DNA of 64,000 nucleotides from Eucommia ulmoides (taxonomy: Eukaryota; Streptophyta; Magnoliopsida; Garryales; Eucommiaceae), in contig CM028326.1 in NCBI GenBank assembly GCA_016647705.1, forward strand, positions 26,288,901-26,352,900, in the 5' to 3' direction. The position numbers were made by a program, and so were the translations under genes. Under the pieces are notes generated by a model. That model had not been told where the DNA came from. It saw only the letters and a list, made by a program, of their open reading frames with translations, and did no database searches. Below, one piece after another: positions 25,751 to 37,683 of this stretch. Positions within the stretch are counted from its first letter, which is position 1, and every line of letters begins with the position of its first letter.

Positions 25751-28032
25751 TGTAAGACCCCGATTCATGCTCGTACGTCATTTAGCTGCATTTTAGAATA
25801 ATTGAGAAAATTTGGAAAAAATTGGGTAAATTTAAATTTCAATTAAAGATTTAAGGGTCCAAATTTAATTTTTTTTTTGAAATTTATAAAAGCTAAAAAG
25901 ACTAAAGAGAGAAAGTTAGAAATTTAGAGGGGAGGAATGAGTAAATTAACTATATATATATATATATATATATATTTGCATGTGTGCATGTGTGTTATGG
26001 TGATCGGACGGAAGGAATGGGAGAAGGGGCAACGTGGCACATGTGAGTTCCACAAATTTCATATATATATATATATAGATGTATGCATAGTAATTAGGGA
26101 TTTCAAGTGTTCTTAAAAAAAAAAAAAATCGAAAGAGAGAGAAAGAGGACCGAAGGAGGAGAAGCCGTCGGAGAAGCTACCGGAGATCACCGGTGTGGTT
26201 CAGGGTGTTTCAAAGGGTTGTTGGTCGTTTGGGTGGTTGAAAAAGGGTGAGTGTGTCGTTCCTTCTAGTTAGTTTGGAAGCTGGTGTGTGTGTGTGAAGT
26301 GTGTGTACTCTGTTTGGGCTGTTTAGGGTGCAATCGGTGGTGTGGGTGGAGGTTTTGGTGTGTGTTTTGGTTGGGTTTGAAGGGGGTGAGGTTGGTAGTT
26401 TGAGTGGTTGTGTTGGTGGGGTTGATTGTTGGAGTTGGGTGGTGAGGTTGGTGGTTGGAGCTGGTGACGCAAAGAAGAGAAATGAATGGTCGTTCTCTTA
26501 CGGGAGAAGAAAGTCAGGGACGAAAGGCGTTTCGCCTAGGCAGCGTAAGTTCGCTTAGGCGGTAAAAGATCAATGAGCAAGGAAATCGTGTGTTCGCCTA
26601 GGCGGTGAATTGTCAGTGGGATTACTGAGAAGGGAAGAAGCTGGTTTACCTAGGCGGTGTGTCGTCGCTTAGGCGGTGGGGAATAGAATAAAAAATACAT
26701 AAATTTTGGGAAAATCTACGATCGATTCAGAACGGGTAACCTTTCTAATTTATTTTTATGAATTCTAAGTTTAGTTATCTAACCTTAAAATATCAAAATG
26801 AATATAATAAATGATAAGATCGTTTATATGAATTAGGTTTAAATCGTAAATTTTAACGATGCTAAACTAGTCGAATAACATTGTTATATAACAAAACGTG
26901 GGGAATGGGAAATTAATGAATGTAGGGCTTGCATTGTACGATTAGGTTATTTTCTCTATGATACTAATATAGGCCTTGTCACGAATAGGTTCACAAATTC
27001 CAGAAGAACAGTAGCAGAAAAGTGGTAAAGTTTTTGAGATCAGACTTTCAGGTTAGTGTGTTGTCTTCTTGCCAAACTATTTTATTATATATATAATGAG
27101 ATATGAGTTACTTAAATGAGCAGATTTTATCGACGATAGGGATCAAGTCGGTTTTGGGAAAGAGAGGTGGATGTGGCCATTTCACGATGTTCATTAGACG
27201 ATATTATTGAGTTGTGTTTTGATGATGCTGTTATTGATTTGACGATGCTATAATATTTATCCGCTTCGGTGGAGTGATGTTATCCGCTTCGACGGAGTGA
27301 TGTTTATCTGCTTTGGCAGAGTGATGTTAGACGTTTATACTACGCAGTGATTATTCGTTTCAGCGGAGCGATGGGTATTCGTAGGAAGGCATATCCTACG
27401 GATGGTACGGTACCGTTGCAACTCCTGATCGTGAGGTTAAAATGATCACTATGGCTAGCCAAAAAGAGAGAGTGGTGTGGTGTTTCGTCATATTGGTAAC
27501 TTATATCGTAATTTTATACTGAACGGATTTCGTACATATATTTGGATTTATTTTTACTGCTTATATTATGGTTATTACTCATATGATGGTGATTTCTTAT
27601 TAGATATGTGATGTTTATTTATATATTTACGCTTGATTCATTTAGATGTTGTAGAATAAATTATTATTGTAAAAATATTTTTATTAAGAAGGCAGTACAC
27701 TCGCAGGTGCTTTAGCTAGGCGTCCATCCCCTACTGGCAATAGGTCAAGTCCGGAAATACAATAGAGAGGGAGTATCTTGAAGGTATTACTCGAGGTGAA
27801 CCAAATGAGAGGTTTTGTATCTTGGATGTTATTAAGAAAATTTTTGTAGGGACGGAAGTGTCCCCAAATAGAATGTATATATATATATATATATGGTAGT
27901 TTTTTTTTTTTTTTTTGTGACTGTGTATTTATGCGTGTATGTTGTTGTCTTTAATGGTTTGTTACTCCTGGTGAAGTCATGTTGGTGTCACATCAGCCCC
28001 AAGAGGAAGGGTGTCCGGGGTGGGGTGTGACA
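25751..28032 (+). mobile_element. Solo LTR, family 1, plus orientation
   Basis: It starts TGTAAGACCCCGATTCATGC and ends GTCCGGGGTGGGGTGTGACA. TATAA at 25746-25750 and 28033-28037 is a perfect 5-bp target duplication. It is related end to end to the solo LTR at 19802-22392 but inverted, and each copy has its own target site, so they are separate insertions. The target is one of the GTTGAATATAAC motifs. It carries AT microsatellites (25951-25975, 26062-26077, 27878-27894) and five variants of CGCCTAGGCGGT at 26525-26680 that I did not find in the other copy. Confidence 0.9.
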
Positions 28033-28393
28033 TATAACACCAGATCATGTTATATTTAACATGATTACGTATTTGTATGTAAGACGATATCTCGTGTTGA
28101 TTATAATATGACATCGTATTATATTCCATATGGTATCAGTTTGTATTTACTATGATCATATATGTATACTATGTTATCATTTTTTATAACATAATCATTC
28201 ATTTGTTGTCCTACCCTCACTATAAAAATGTAGGTAAAATATGTTGATATGCTCCTTATGAAAAAATTAAGGACAATTCGTTTGAAAAGGGTAGATGTTG
28301 TGAACATGAAAGATGTATCTGATCAAGGGATTTCAGAGTAAGTAAAATTGTTTCATTCCATCAAGTTGTTACTATTGTATATACCAAACTAAT

Positions 28394-28551
28394 AAAAGGG
28401 TAGCCCAGTGCTACAAAGCTCCTGCTATGAGCGGAGTTCGGGGAAGGGTTGAACCACTTAAGTATATTGTATGCAGTCTTACTTTACTTTTTGCAAGAGG
28501 TTGTTTCCACGACTCAAACCCGTGACCTTCTGGTCACATGGAGACAATCTT
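28394..28551 (-). mobile_element. tRNA-derived SINE (Au-like), with target duplication
   Basis: On the minus strand it reads through CATGTGACCAGAAGGTCACG and GGTTTGAGTCGTGG (a box-B-like RNA polymerase III promoter). Then come the conserved CCTCTTGCA region and a tail AGCACTGGGCTACCCTTTT with a short T run, all typical of Au-type plant SINEs. TACCAAACTAAT flanks it on both sides (28382-28393 and 28552-28563), a perfect 12-bp duplication. It lies in the 3' part of the ULP1-like gene region. Confidence 0.92.
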
Positions 28552-28885
28552 TACCAAACTAATGGTCTTCTAAAATCTATTGACAGGGTTGATTACAGAG
28601 TTGTTTTGATCCATGTTATGACCTAAATATGTAATGGTCTAACAATCAACATAAACATGGACATAGGTGACTTTAGATCAGAATGTGCAAGAATAATCCA
28701 TAGTTTTTTGTATGATAACATCAGAACGTAGACCCTTGAGTCATGTGAGGCACGTCGGATTGACTCTGGACAATGAATAACAAAATCAAAATAATCATGT
28801 CGTTATTTAAATCTGTTCAAGGTTTTTTGTTTGTGTTGTTTATAACACATGTTGTTTAGATAGTGGTATTGAATATAATACTACT

Positions 28886-31800
28886 AGGGGTATGCAGTGG
28901 GTCGGTTCAACCCACTAACCCACCCCAAGCCGTAAAACCGCAACGAGAATTGACCCGCCCAAGAGGTAACCTGAGCATGGTGCGGGTGTCAAGCCTGCAA
29001 CCCAAAAATTCGCAGATGGATACCAGATTGACCAACCTTGGTAGCGGGTTGGCCTGACCCGCCCACTGCTGAAACGATATATCATATACTACTTAGTTTG
29101 CTTCAATACCCATTTCCAGACAGTCTAGGGTTTTCATTTTCATTCCTTCTATTCAAGCACCAATGGCGGCGAGTGATCAAGATGATTAAGAAATATTTGT
29201 TCAATTTCCATATATTTTCTTTGCAAATTGCAATTTCCAAATTCATAGATGGAAATATTTCTCTACATATTTCTAACTATAATTACAAACGATGGTGAAG
29301 ATTTTGAAGAGCATTCAAAGAGCTATTCGAAGACGACGAATAATACAATCGATTAGAAGTTTTCTGATTCGAACAACATCAAACCATATAATTGATTCAA
29401 AGACGATGAAGGACGCAATCGATTCAAAGTTTTCTGATTCGAACAATACAATTGATTCAAACAATATAATCAATTTGAAGATGACGAACAATACATTCGA
29501 AGATGATGAAAAAGTACGCCGTATAAATCGTATGTGATTTCCATGTTTAATTGTTAGTGTTTTGATTTTGAACCTATGAATCTGTTTCATGTTTCTATTT
29601 CTGGAATCTATGAAATTTTAAACCTATGTTTCTGTTTCTGATCTATGTTTTTGTTTCTAAACCTAAGAAATTTGTTTCTTGTTTCTGAACCTAAGAAATT
29701 TGTTTCATGTTTCTGTTTCTGAATTCTTTTCCAATTTGCATTCTTTAAAACAAGAAAAATGTTTGTAAACCACAATCCTACTGTACGAAAATGAAACATT
29801 AATTTAGAGGAAATCAGATAAACCTTTTGGACTAGTAATTGTAAATCTATACCATTGAGATTATGAAGCACATATACGGCAGTTATTTTATGTTAGTTCT
29901 ATTTGGACTTAGTAAATAGTAATACTATCTGCCTATATTTAATTTTTATTTATTGGTCTGTTTATATCTATATCTTGCTTTGTTTCTATTTCATGTTTAT
30001 GTTTATCTTGGTCTATATCTTTATTTGCTTATATGTTTCTGTCTATATTTATTTTTTATTTTTCTTATCTTGGTCTATATTTTCTTTTAGTGATAGATAT
30101 TACGGTAACGAATGAAGTGAAAGTGGACAATCCAAATGAAAATATTAATTTGAAATTGCCACTTCCCCCTAAAAGTACGGTATGTAAAAGAAAAAAATTT
30201 AAAATATGGGATCATTTTGATTGAATTGAAATAGGGGGTGAACCAAAAGTATCGTGTAAATATTGTAAAAAGTTTATAGTGCTAATCCAAAGCTTCACGG
30301 TACAAGTAGTTTAAGAAATCAATGGCCTTGTTATCCTAAATATCCATATAGAGAACAATTTAAGGGGCAAGCATAGTAGGTTTAAAACCTAGAAAGATGG
30401 GAAAGATAGTGGTCAACTTGTTGCATTAAATTTTAATCAAGAGGACGCTAGAAAGACTCTTGTAGAGATGATCATAATTGATCAATAGCCTTTTATATTT
30501 GTGGAAAATTATGGGTTTAGGAGGTTTTGTAATGTTTTGCAACCAAAATGGTTAAATATTTCTCGATATACAATTTCTCGCGATATAGTGAAGATTTTTG
30601 ATGTAGAAAGAGAAAATTTAAGAAAAATTTAGAAAAGTCATAGGATATATTTGACTATAGACACATAGACATCTATTTAGAATTTAAATTCTATGTGTTT
30701 GACGTGTCATTTCCTATATGATGATTGGAAACTTGAAAAAAGAATCTTGAATTTTTGCATTGTTGACGATCATAATGGAAAGACTATTGGTAAGAAGATT
30801 GAACAATATTTGCTTGAATGGAAAATTAAGGGATTTTTCACTTTAACAGTGGATAATGTTAGTTCAAATAATCTTAACATTTATTTTTCTACAAAAGGTG
30901 ACAAAAAATTGAAAAGGTACAATTCTAGGTCACGAGCTCTTACATATGAGATGTTGTGCTCACATTGTAAATTTGATAGTGGTAGAAGGGTTAAAAGAAT
31001 TAGATAATTCTATTCAAATGGTTCATGGAGTAGTAAAATATGTAAAATCTTCGCCTAATCAACTCCAATCTTTCTTGAAATATGTTAATATGTTAAAATT
31101 TGAGTTTAAGAGTCTTTTGTGCCTTGATGTGCCAAAAAGGTAGAATTCCACCTACAAAATATTAGATTCTGTTGGGAAGTTTGAAAAGACATTTGAAAGA
31201 TTAGACGTTGAGGATCCTAGATTTTGTGTTTATTTTTTCGAAAAAGATATGAGTGATATAACTGGATTTCCTCCAAATGCGAAAAATTGGGTAAGATGTC
31301 GTGCATTTGTTAAATTTCTGAATTTTTTTTACGAGGTAACAAAACATTTATCTGGTAATTTATATGTTACTTCGAACCCGATTTTCGATGAGATTTTTTT
31401 AATTCGAAATACAATTGATCGCTTAATCTTAAATCAAGATAATGGAGTGGTTAAAATGATATTGAATATGAAATGAAATTTTGACAAGTATTGGGGAAAT
31501 GGGACGAGATCAATGTTATTTTGCATGTAGCTATTTTGTTGGATCTAAGAAAGAAGCATTTATATCTCCAATTCTGTTGTTTGAACATGTATACTATTGA
31601 GATTGCAAATTTATTGATTGAAAATGTGAATATTGCAATAAATCAATTATATTAATGCTATTTTTCTATGGAGTAAATGAGTATGCATGTTGAAGCTAGT
31701 GGTGGGAGTGGCCCAAGTGGGAGTGAGAGCGGGGATGTGACATCTACATCAATTATGGACTTAGATAATATGGGTGAAAATCCACATAAGTTAATTACTT

Positions 31801-32874
31801 CCTAATTTGAGAGTTTTATGGAAGAAAAAATAGATATGGGGGGCAAATTTGAGGTAGAAAAGTATTTAAATGAATTACTAAAAGGAATGAGGATGAAAAT
31901 TTTGATATTTTTGGGTTGGTGGAAGGTTAATAGTAGTAGATAGAAAGTGTTGACTTTGGTTGCTCGTGATGTATTATTGGCTGTTTATGTGTCGACTGTG
32001 GTGTTAGAGTTTGCGTTTAGTACTAGAGGATGCATATTGGATCTATTTCGTAGTTCATTATCCCCTCAAATGGTTGAGTGTCTTGTTTGTGCACAAAATT
32101 GGTTGTTATCTTTAGTGCCAATATCTCTTTGCAACATAATGGATGAGGTCGATAAATTTGAAAAATATATCGAATCAGGTTCGTATTCTTTAAGTTTTTA
32201 TTTTATATAATTCAATTTTTTATTGGTCATAATATTAAGATAAGATTTACTAATTGTTTAATTTAATTTATGACAAATTCTAGATCAATCGGCCCTAAGT
32301 TCAATAAGTAGACAATTAAGCACTCTTATAATTTGTTGATGACAAGGACCACGTGGTTAAGTTTGTCGTTATATTTTATTTTTTTTATTTTTTATTTTAG
32401 TATCTATATTTAGTTGTTTAGTTAAGTATTAGTTGGATTGCAATAGTGAGTTTGCAGATTTATATTTTATTATTTACGTTTGTAATTATTTTATTTATTT
32501 ATTTATTTATATTTTTGTGATGGTTTACAATTACATAGTTTTTTTTATATTTTTGTGTTACTGTAATTTTATCATAATGTTTCTATAAATTTTAGTAATG
32601 TAACTATATTTTTTTAGCAATATTTATTGGATTTCAAGGTCTAACTTGAAAATTCTTGGGCAACCCACGATTTTAATTAGCCCGACCTGAAACTAGTCTC
32701 AAACCGTACACTATTGGGCGGTCCATATTTTGAACTAGCCAATCGCACACTCTAACTTGCCCCAACCGTTACATTATTGGGCGGTCCATTATTCAAATTA
32801 GTCCAAATTTCATAATATCAGTTTGGTTTGCGGTGTTGGCCTAAACTGCCCCAACCCGCCCACTGCACACCCCT
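28886..32874 (+). mobile_element. hAT-superfamily DNA transposon, degenerate
   Basis: The left end AGGGGTATGCAGTGGG and inverted right end AGGGGTGTGCAGTGGGCGGG are hAT-type terminal repeats. Subterminal copies of GGGCGGTCCATT and CCCGCCCACTG add to this. The flanking 8-mers ATACTACT and AAACTCCA match at 5 of 8, a decayed target duplication at best. The 4-kb element contains one transposase reading region (see 30090-32195) and a T-rich stretch with repeated GTTTCTG (29580-29730). It inserted in the MULE between the two convergent genes. Confidence 0.85.
30090..32195 (+). pseudogene. hAT transposase, broken
   Basis: Near 30190-30270 are the remains of a BED zinc finger (KIWDHFD, then CKYCKKF). 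Mid-protein segments follow: MCLTCHFLYDDWKLEKRILN (30693), LTVDNVSSNNLNIYF, and LTYEMLCSHC. The C-terminal dimerisation domain is well kept at about 31905-32130: FLGWWKVNSS, LTLVARDVLL, EFAFSTRGCILDLFRSSL, MVECLVCAQNWL. At least a dozen stops and frame changes are present. The protein once cut and rejoined element ends in the nucleus. Confidence 0.87.
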
Positions 32875-33942
32875 AAACTCCATTATGTTTTATTGACTAT
32901 AAAATTTGTATGTTGAATATAACACAAATATAACCATTGATTACGTTATTTTGTTGGTTTATGTTAAATACAATACGAATATATGTTGTGTTAACTATAA
33001 CACACATATATGTAATGTTAAAAATCAAACAAAACGTATCTAAATTATTGATCAATGTGCCACCATTACAAATGAAACAAATGAATCAAAAAGTCATCTA
33101 AAAAATCTGTAAAAACATAAAACTTGTGTGAAAAACACAAAACTGCTACTAAAATACATCTTTGTAAGTTTATATTATCGCGTCCATATTTCCCGCACCT
33201 ACCATATTTTTTTTGGTTTGTTTCCCCTCTCGACGACATCCTTATTTTTCTAGGTCGTCCATGTTTTTTTTTTTGAGATTGAAGAGATTATTATTGTTTC
33301 ATTCTCAAAATCTATTAGCTGCTCCATTGTTAGTACTGAATATATACCTCTTGAATACGTCTCTCGATAGAATGACGTGTGGAAAGAATCCTTAATATAT
33401 GAATATATAGGAAAATACACTACGTTGTAATGAGGTGCTTGCATGGACACATAGAAATCCCTTTAACTCCCATTAGTGGCAAGAACATGTCCTCTCTGTA
33501 GTGTTCACCAACACTGATAGGGATGAACTTACTTCAAAATTACCGTTTGCCGAAAGACTTACATTCCACTCCTTTCCGTCGTTTATCATTTTAGTCATTT
33601 TGTTGTCCCAATACGGTGTTATCTCACCTTTCATCCGTGCAACTAATTCTCTCATCTCCATCATCAGTTCCATCAATTGTACCCTAATCTTATCAATCAA
33701 TAAAATTACAGGCAAATGTCGGTAATCACTTATCCATGAATTGAAATATTGCCAAATTTGACAATATCTCCCCATAATGTTTTCTCCTAAAAAATGTCTT
33801 ATTAAAATTCATGACAAGTAACTCATTCATGAATTTCTAAACGTTTTCACCACCTTCTACCATTATTTGATTATACAGCATCATGTACACATTCATGTTG
33901 AGCACGTATACTAGTCCATTTAGCCTTTTGGATCATCGTCTT

Positions 33943-36309
33943 TGTTGATCCTTAGGTTTTGATGAACAATTAAAGGTTGATATTTTTTGGGGAACTAATA
34001 TGTTTGTTGAGTATGTTAGAAAATAGTTCCATATTATTAATTGTGTTGAAGACATCATGAAGAAATTGTGAATGATGCAAAGATGGATGCGTTGAAGAAA
34101 TGAAGAGCCGTGAAGATCTTAAAGAAATTAGGTGAAAACAACTATATACTTTTATACTCTTAATGAAACTCACTTAGGATCACACACGACACTATTAAAT
34201 GAGTTATCGTTTTGCTTGTTGATATGATAGAATTTAGAATCCTAATTATTGATTTAATATGTGCTCCTTATGTGAAATTGAAAATAAAAATTGACCTAAT
34301 TGAAAATAAGGATTAAAGTATAAAAATGTTGTAGCTTAGGGTCAATTCAGTCAACCGAGAAAGCAATCGGTTAACTGAATCAAAGAGTGGGTTTTGGATA
34401 AGAATTGGTGAAGGAAATGACCATTCAATAACAATCGATCAACTGATCAGAAGAGATCGATCAACCGTTTGAATCTATGGAGTTTTCGAAGTAAAATATG
34501 TAGTCCCTGCATCGATTGGTCAAATGAAACAGGGCAATCGGTCAACCGATTAGATCATAAGTTTTGGCAGGAGAAGTCTCTAAAACAATTGGTTAACCGA
34601 TTGGGACGTAATCAGTCAATCGACTAGGTTGAAGACTTGGCAGGGAAACTCTATGCATCAATCGGACAACTAACCAGAGGGGTATCATCCAACTAACTAA
34701 CATTTTTGTTTGGCCTGGTTTCAATGTCATATCAATCAGTCAACCGACTACCAGGGATCAGTCAACCGATTGTTTCGGTTGAGATTTTGAGGAACTTGGT
34801 CTTTCAATAAAAAACTAGCTGTTTTTTATGATTCCAATGGAGAAATTTGGGAGATTTATCTCATTGAAGATATGGTACATATATTTTATTATCCCTATTG
34901 ATTTGGTCTACATAATTAATGATTCTCTCAATTTAAATAGTTAAATACTTCCTATCTTTATGATTGTTAATTGAGAAATATTCCATGGACTTATATGAGA
35001 GTTTTAGAAAGTTATTTTAATGTCGAATACCCCCAGAATTGAATGATTATATTATATGGGGTCTAAGAGTGCTTTTTAAAGACATCTCTTCTGAAAAATT
35101 GCCGCTGGAGGGCTTGATAGTGATATATATATTTAGACCTGCGAGATTGAGATAAATAATATCAAGAACATCAGTTCTTACACTTTTCTAAGAGTTATTA
35201 TTCGGTTGAGATTTTTGAGAGAAATTTTGTGTTAAGTTCTTGATCTAAAGTGCTGATTGATTTGGCGTCACCGACTTGTGCTATCTTGCAATTTTGTTTT
35301 CATTCTTCGGTGTTTTTCCGGTGAGATCTTTTCAAGCTATTGTTCTTAATTTTGATTTCATATTATTATTATTTTCTTGGTGTTAAGATCATTAGAAAAT
35401 CGTTTTCAAATCTAAAAAGCTGAAAAATCTTTTTAAAACAATTTTGTGTGATTATCTAATTACGTGCTTTAATTTGTGCTACCCACACTTGTTTATTAAT
35501 CAGATATTAATTTGTCTCACATTCTATCTATCACAAAGTAATTTCGAGATATTAATCGAGTATATTTGTATTGAGTTGGTAGAATCTTCTTGTGAAAAAA
35601 AATCCATATTTTTCTGTATTTGTGAGTTTGTTCGGATTAGACACGGTTGGGCTGGTGTCTAATCATGTAGCTAGGTTTTAATCTTTTTCTGTGAAAACAA
35701 TTAGGGTTTTATCTTTGTCCTAAGTATAAAAAGATTAGATTATTCTTTTCCCTTGAAAAGAACTAGATTTTGATTCTCTCTAAATTGAATTGAGTGAATT
35801 ATGAAGGTTCTATCCTTATCTGTGAAAATGATACTTGTAAGAGTTGTGAGGTTTGATCTTTAGCTTGTTAAAAGAATTAGATTTAATCTTTAGCCTGTAA
35901 AATAATTAGATTTTGATTCTTCCTGTAATAGAATTAGGTTAGTCTTTAGCCTGATAAAAAGATAAAGTTCTTCCTTAGCTGGGGAAAAGGAGAAATTGTA
36001 AGGGTTTGGTTCCTACCTGATAAAAGAATCAGGGTTTAGAGGTTGTAAATATCTGTGGAGCTCAGGGGACTGGATTAGGTAAGGCTAGCTTGTTAAATCA
36101 GAATATATCTTAGTGTACTGCTTTATTTACTTTCATTATATTTTGTTTGAGTGTGCACCTATAATTAAATATTTATCCGCTGCGTAATTAAGATAATATT
36201 TAATTTAGGAAAAAATGATTATTTAATAATTAAGTGTTAAAAGATTTATTTGTTTAAATTTTTATAATTACTCAATTCACCTCCTCTTGGGTAGCTCATT
36301 GGGACAACA
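33943..36309 (+). mobile_element. Solo LTR, family 2, inside the MULE transposase
   Basis: It begins TGTTGATCCTTAGGTTTTGA and ends TAGCTCATTGGGACAACA, and is closely related along its length to 59689-62075. The ends resemble SIRE/Maximus-type copia LTRs; that lineage is a guess. The flanks GTCTT and ATCTC agree at only 3 of 5 positions, so the target duplication has decayed. The transposase frame resumes on both sides. No internal domain is present. It has pairs of ATCGGTCAACCGAT-like motifs at 34340-34790. Confidence 0.8.
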
Positions 36310-37427
36310 ATCTCCTTCCATGTTGTATTCCTTCCAGACATCGCTGCCTTTAAATTTATTTTCAAATACACCAAGCAATATCCATGGTGACAATCAGGAA
36401 ACAACTTACGTATTCTTTCTATAATTCTATTTGTGGCGGTCTGATATAAATATTATTAGCCGACTTGGATCTATATTTTTCTTTAACTCTAAAAGAAATC
36501 ACTCCTAATTATTGTCGTTATGTGAATCTACGATTGCAAATGCAACTGGGAACATTCCTACCACACAGATTGATGTTAAATATACCATAATGTTTGTTGA
36601 ATATAACATACTATGTGTTGAAGATGACATGATTTAAAACATCTCATTACTTACCTTGATTCACATCCTTGGTGCATGTTTCCAGTAAAGTTCCTTTATA
36701 TTGGCCGGTGAGAAATATGCCATCTAAAAATATGAGAGGCCTACAGTAATTGAAACCATATATGCACGCATAGAATGCTGCAAAAACACATTTGAAGTAG
36801 CCCATGCTACTATCGTAATCCAATAAAAAATGGTTGTCTGGGTTTTTCTCTTACACGTGACAACACACCATCGTAATTGATCATATGTGGATGAATGATC
36901 TCGAAAGACACTGTTCTGGCCTTCTGTACAGCAAGTCATGCATGGTAGTATGTTATCCCAAGACAATATTGTTTTTTAAAGGTTTGAACAACATCAATAG
37001 GTCTCATTTCTGGTTTTTCACGCATCTCATCTATCAAGCATCTGGATATAACGTCCGAACTCATCCTTTTATTCTTCAATGTCCGAAATGCAGCACCACA
37101 CGTATGATTATTTATCAAACTATGTATGTAGAAAAATCCATTTTCAGGTCTCACCTATTTATGGACAAACCACGAACAACCCTTCGACTCTCGTAATAAA
37201 CATGCTTCCGTTATCCGCGTCTTATCATTCTTTATGTATTAAAAATTAAATCTCATCTATATCGCATATTTCCTAAAGACCATCCTAAACTCACTTGTTC
37301 GACCCCTAAATGTTTTACCCTATTTCTATATCCCCTTCGCCCATTCTGCTAATAATACTATTTTGTTATCATTATTTGACAACATATTACCATAACTCCC
37401 TATATAATCCAATTTATCATTCGTATC

Positions 37428-37683
37428 TCCACTTGAAATAGTAGTAGTAGGGATAATTGCAGATGATGATGCAAGGCTAGATCCCGTATCCTCACGGTCC
37501 GTCCACGCCACATAAATTTCAAGAATATCAATCTTCATGTATCAAGTAAGTATCATCTGTATCTCCACTTGAAATAATAGTAGCAGGGACAATTACAGAT
37601 GATAATGCGAGACTAGATCTCGCATCCTCGTTGTCCATCTGTGCCACATAAATTTCAAGAATATCAATCTTTATGTGTCAAGC
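37428..37683 (-). repeat. Tandem duplication in the transposase N-terminal linker
   Basis: About 125-130 bp occur twice (37428-37553 and 37559-37683) with the same reading: ILEIYVA, then SSLA and IIPTTTISSGDTND-like text. The duplication lengthens the acidic/serine linker after the PB1-like region by about 43 residues in the ancestral frame. The two units differ by a number of substitutions. Confidence 0.85.

Larger units (their letters stand above)
19181..28338 (+). pseudogene. ULP1-like cysteine protease gene carried by the MULE, broken
   Basis: ULP1 enzymes cut SUMO from proteins. The plausible start is ATG 19181 (MVHTRRSMKTKNQN..., donor at 19257/19258). Later pieces are: 22430-22500; 22780-23140, with the conserved N-terminal module (HINALMDPFMSPNNFYKLDS, FRLGTLYVQLRVSDIQVIFG); 23200-23450 (VEDVVRLICLHLLTTCFL); 23885-24560, a charged coiled-coil-like segment; 25164-25281; and 25372-25620 with the protease core SNCHWILLVCDL and W-RHY. 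His (25502-25504) is the expected catalytic histidine of the HW motif. I could not find the matching Asp, Gln and Cys motifs. One further exon may lie at 28232-28338. Stops, frameshifts and two solo LTRs (19802-22392, 25751-28032) rule out function. The exon model is approximate. Confidence 0.65.

Noticed and set aside
26301-26558. 85-codon frame rich in valine and glycine
   Set aside because: It is GT-rich LTR leader sequence without similarity to any family I know, and the sister LTR does not keep the frame.
29292-29537. 81-codon frame rich in I, D, S and N
   Set aside because: Repeated GATTC/AATCGATT-type text in the hAT element generates it on both strands. It is not the transposase frame.
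34340-34790. Spaced palindromes resembling a CRISPR or operator array
   Set aside because: The repeats are imperfect, spacing varies, and the array recurs in another solo LTR. It is part of the LTR.
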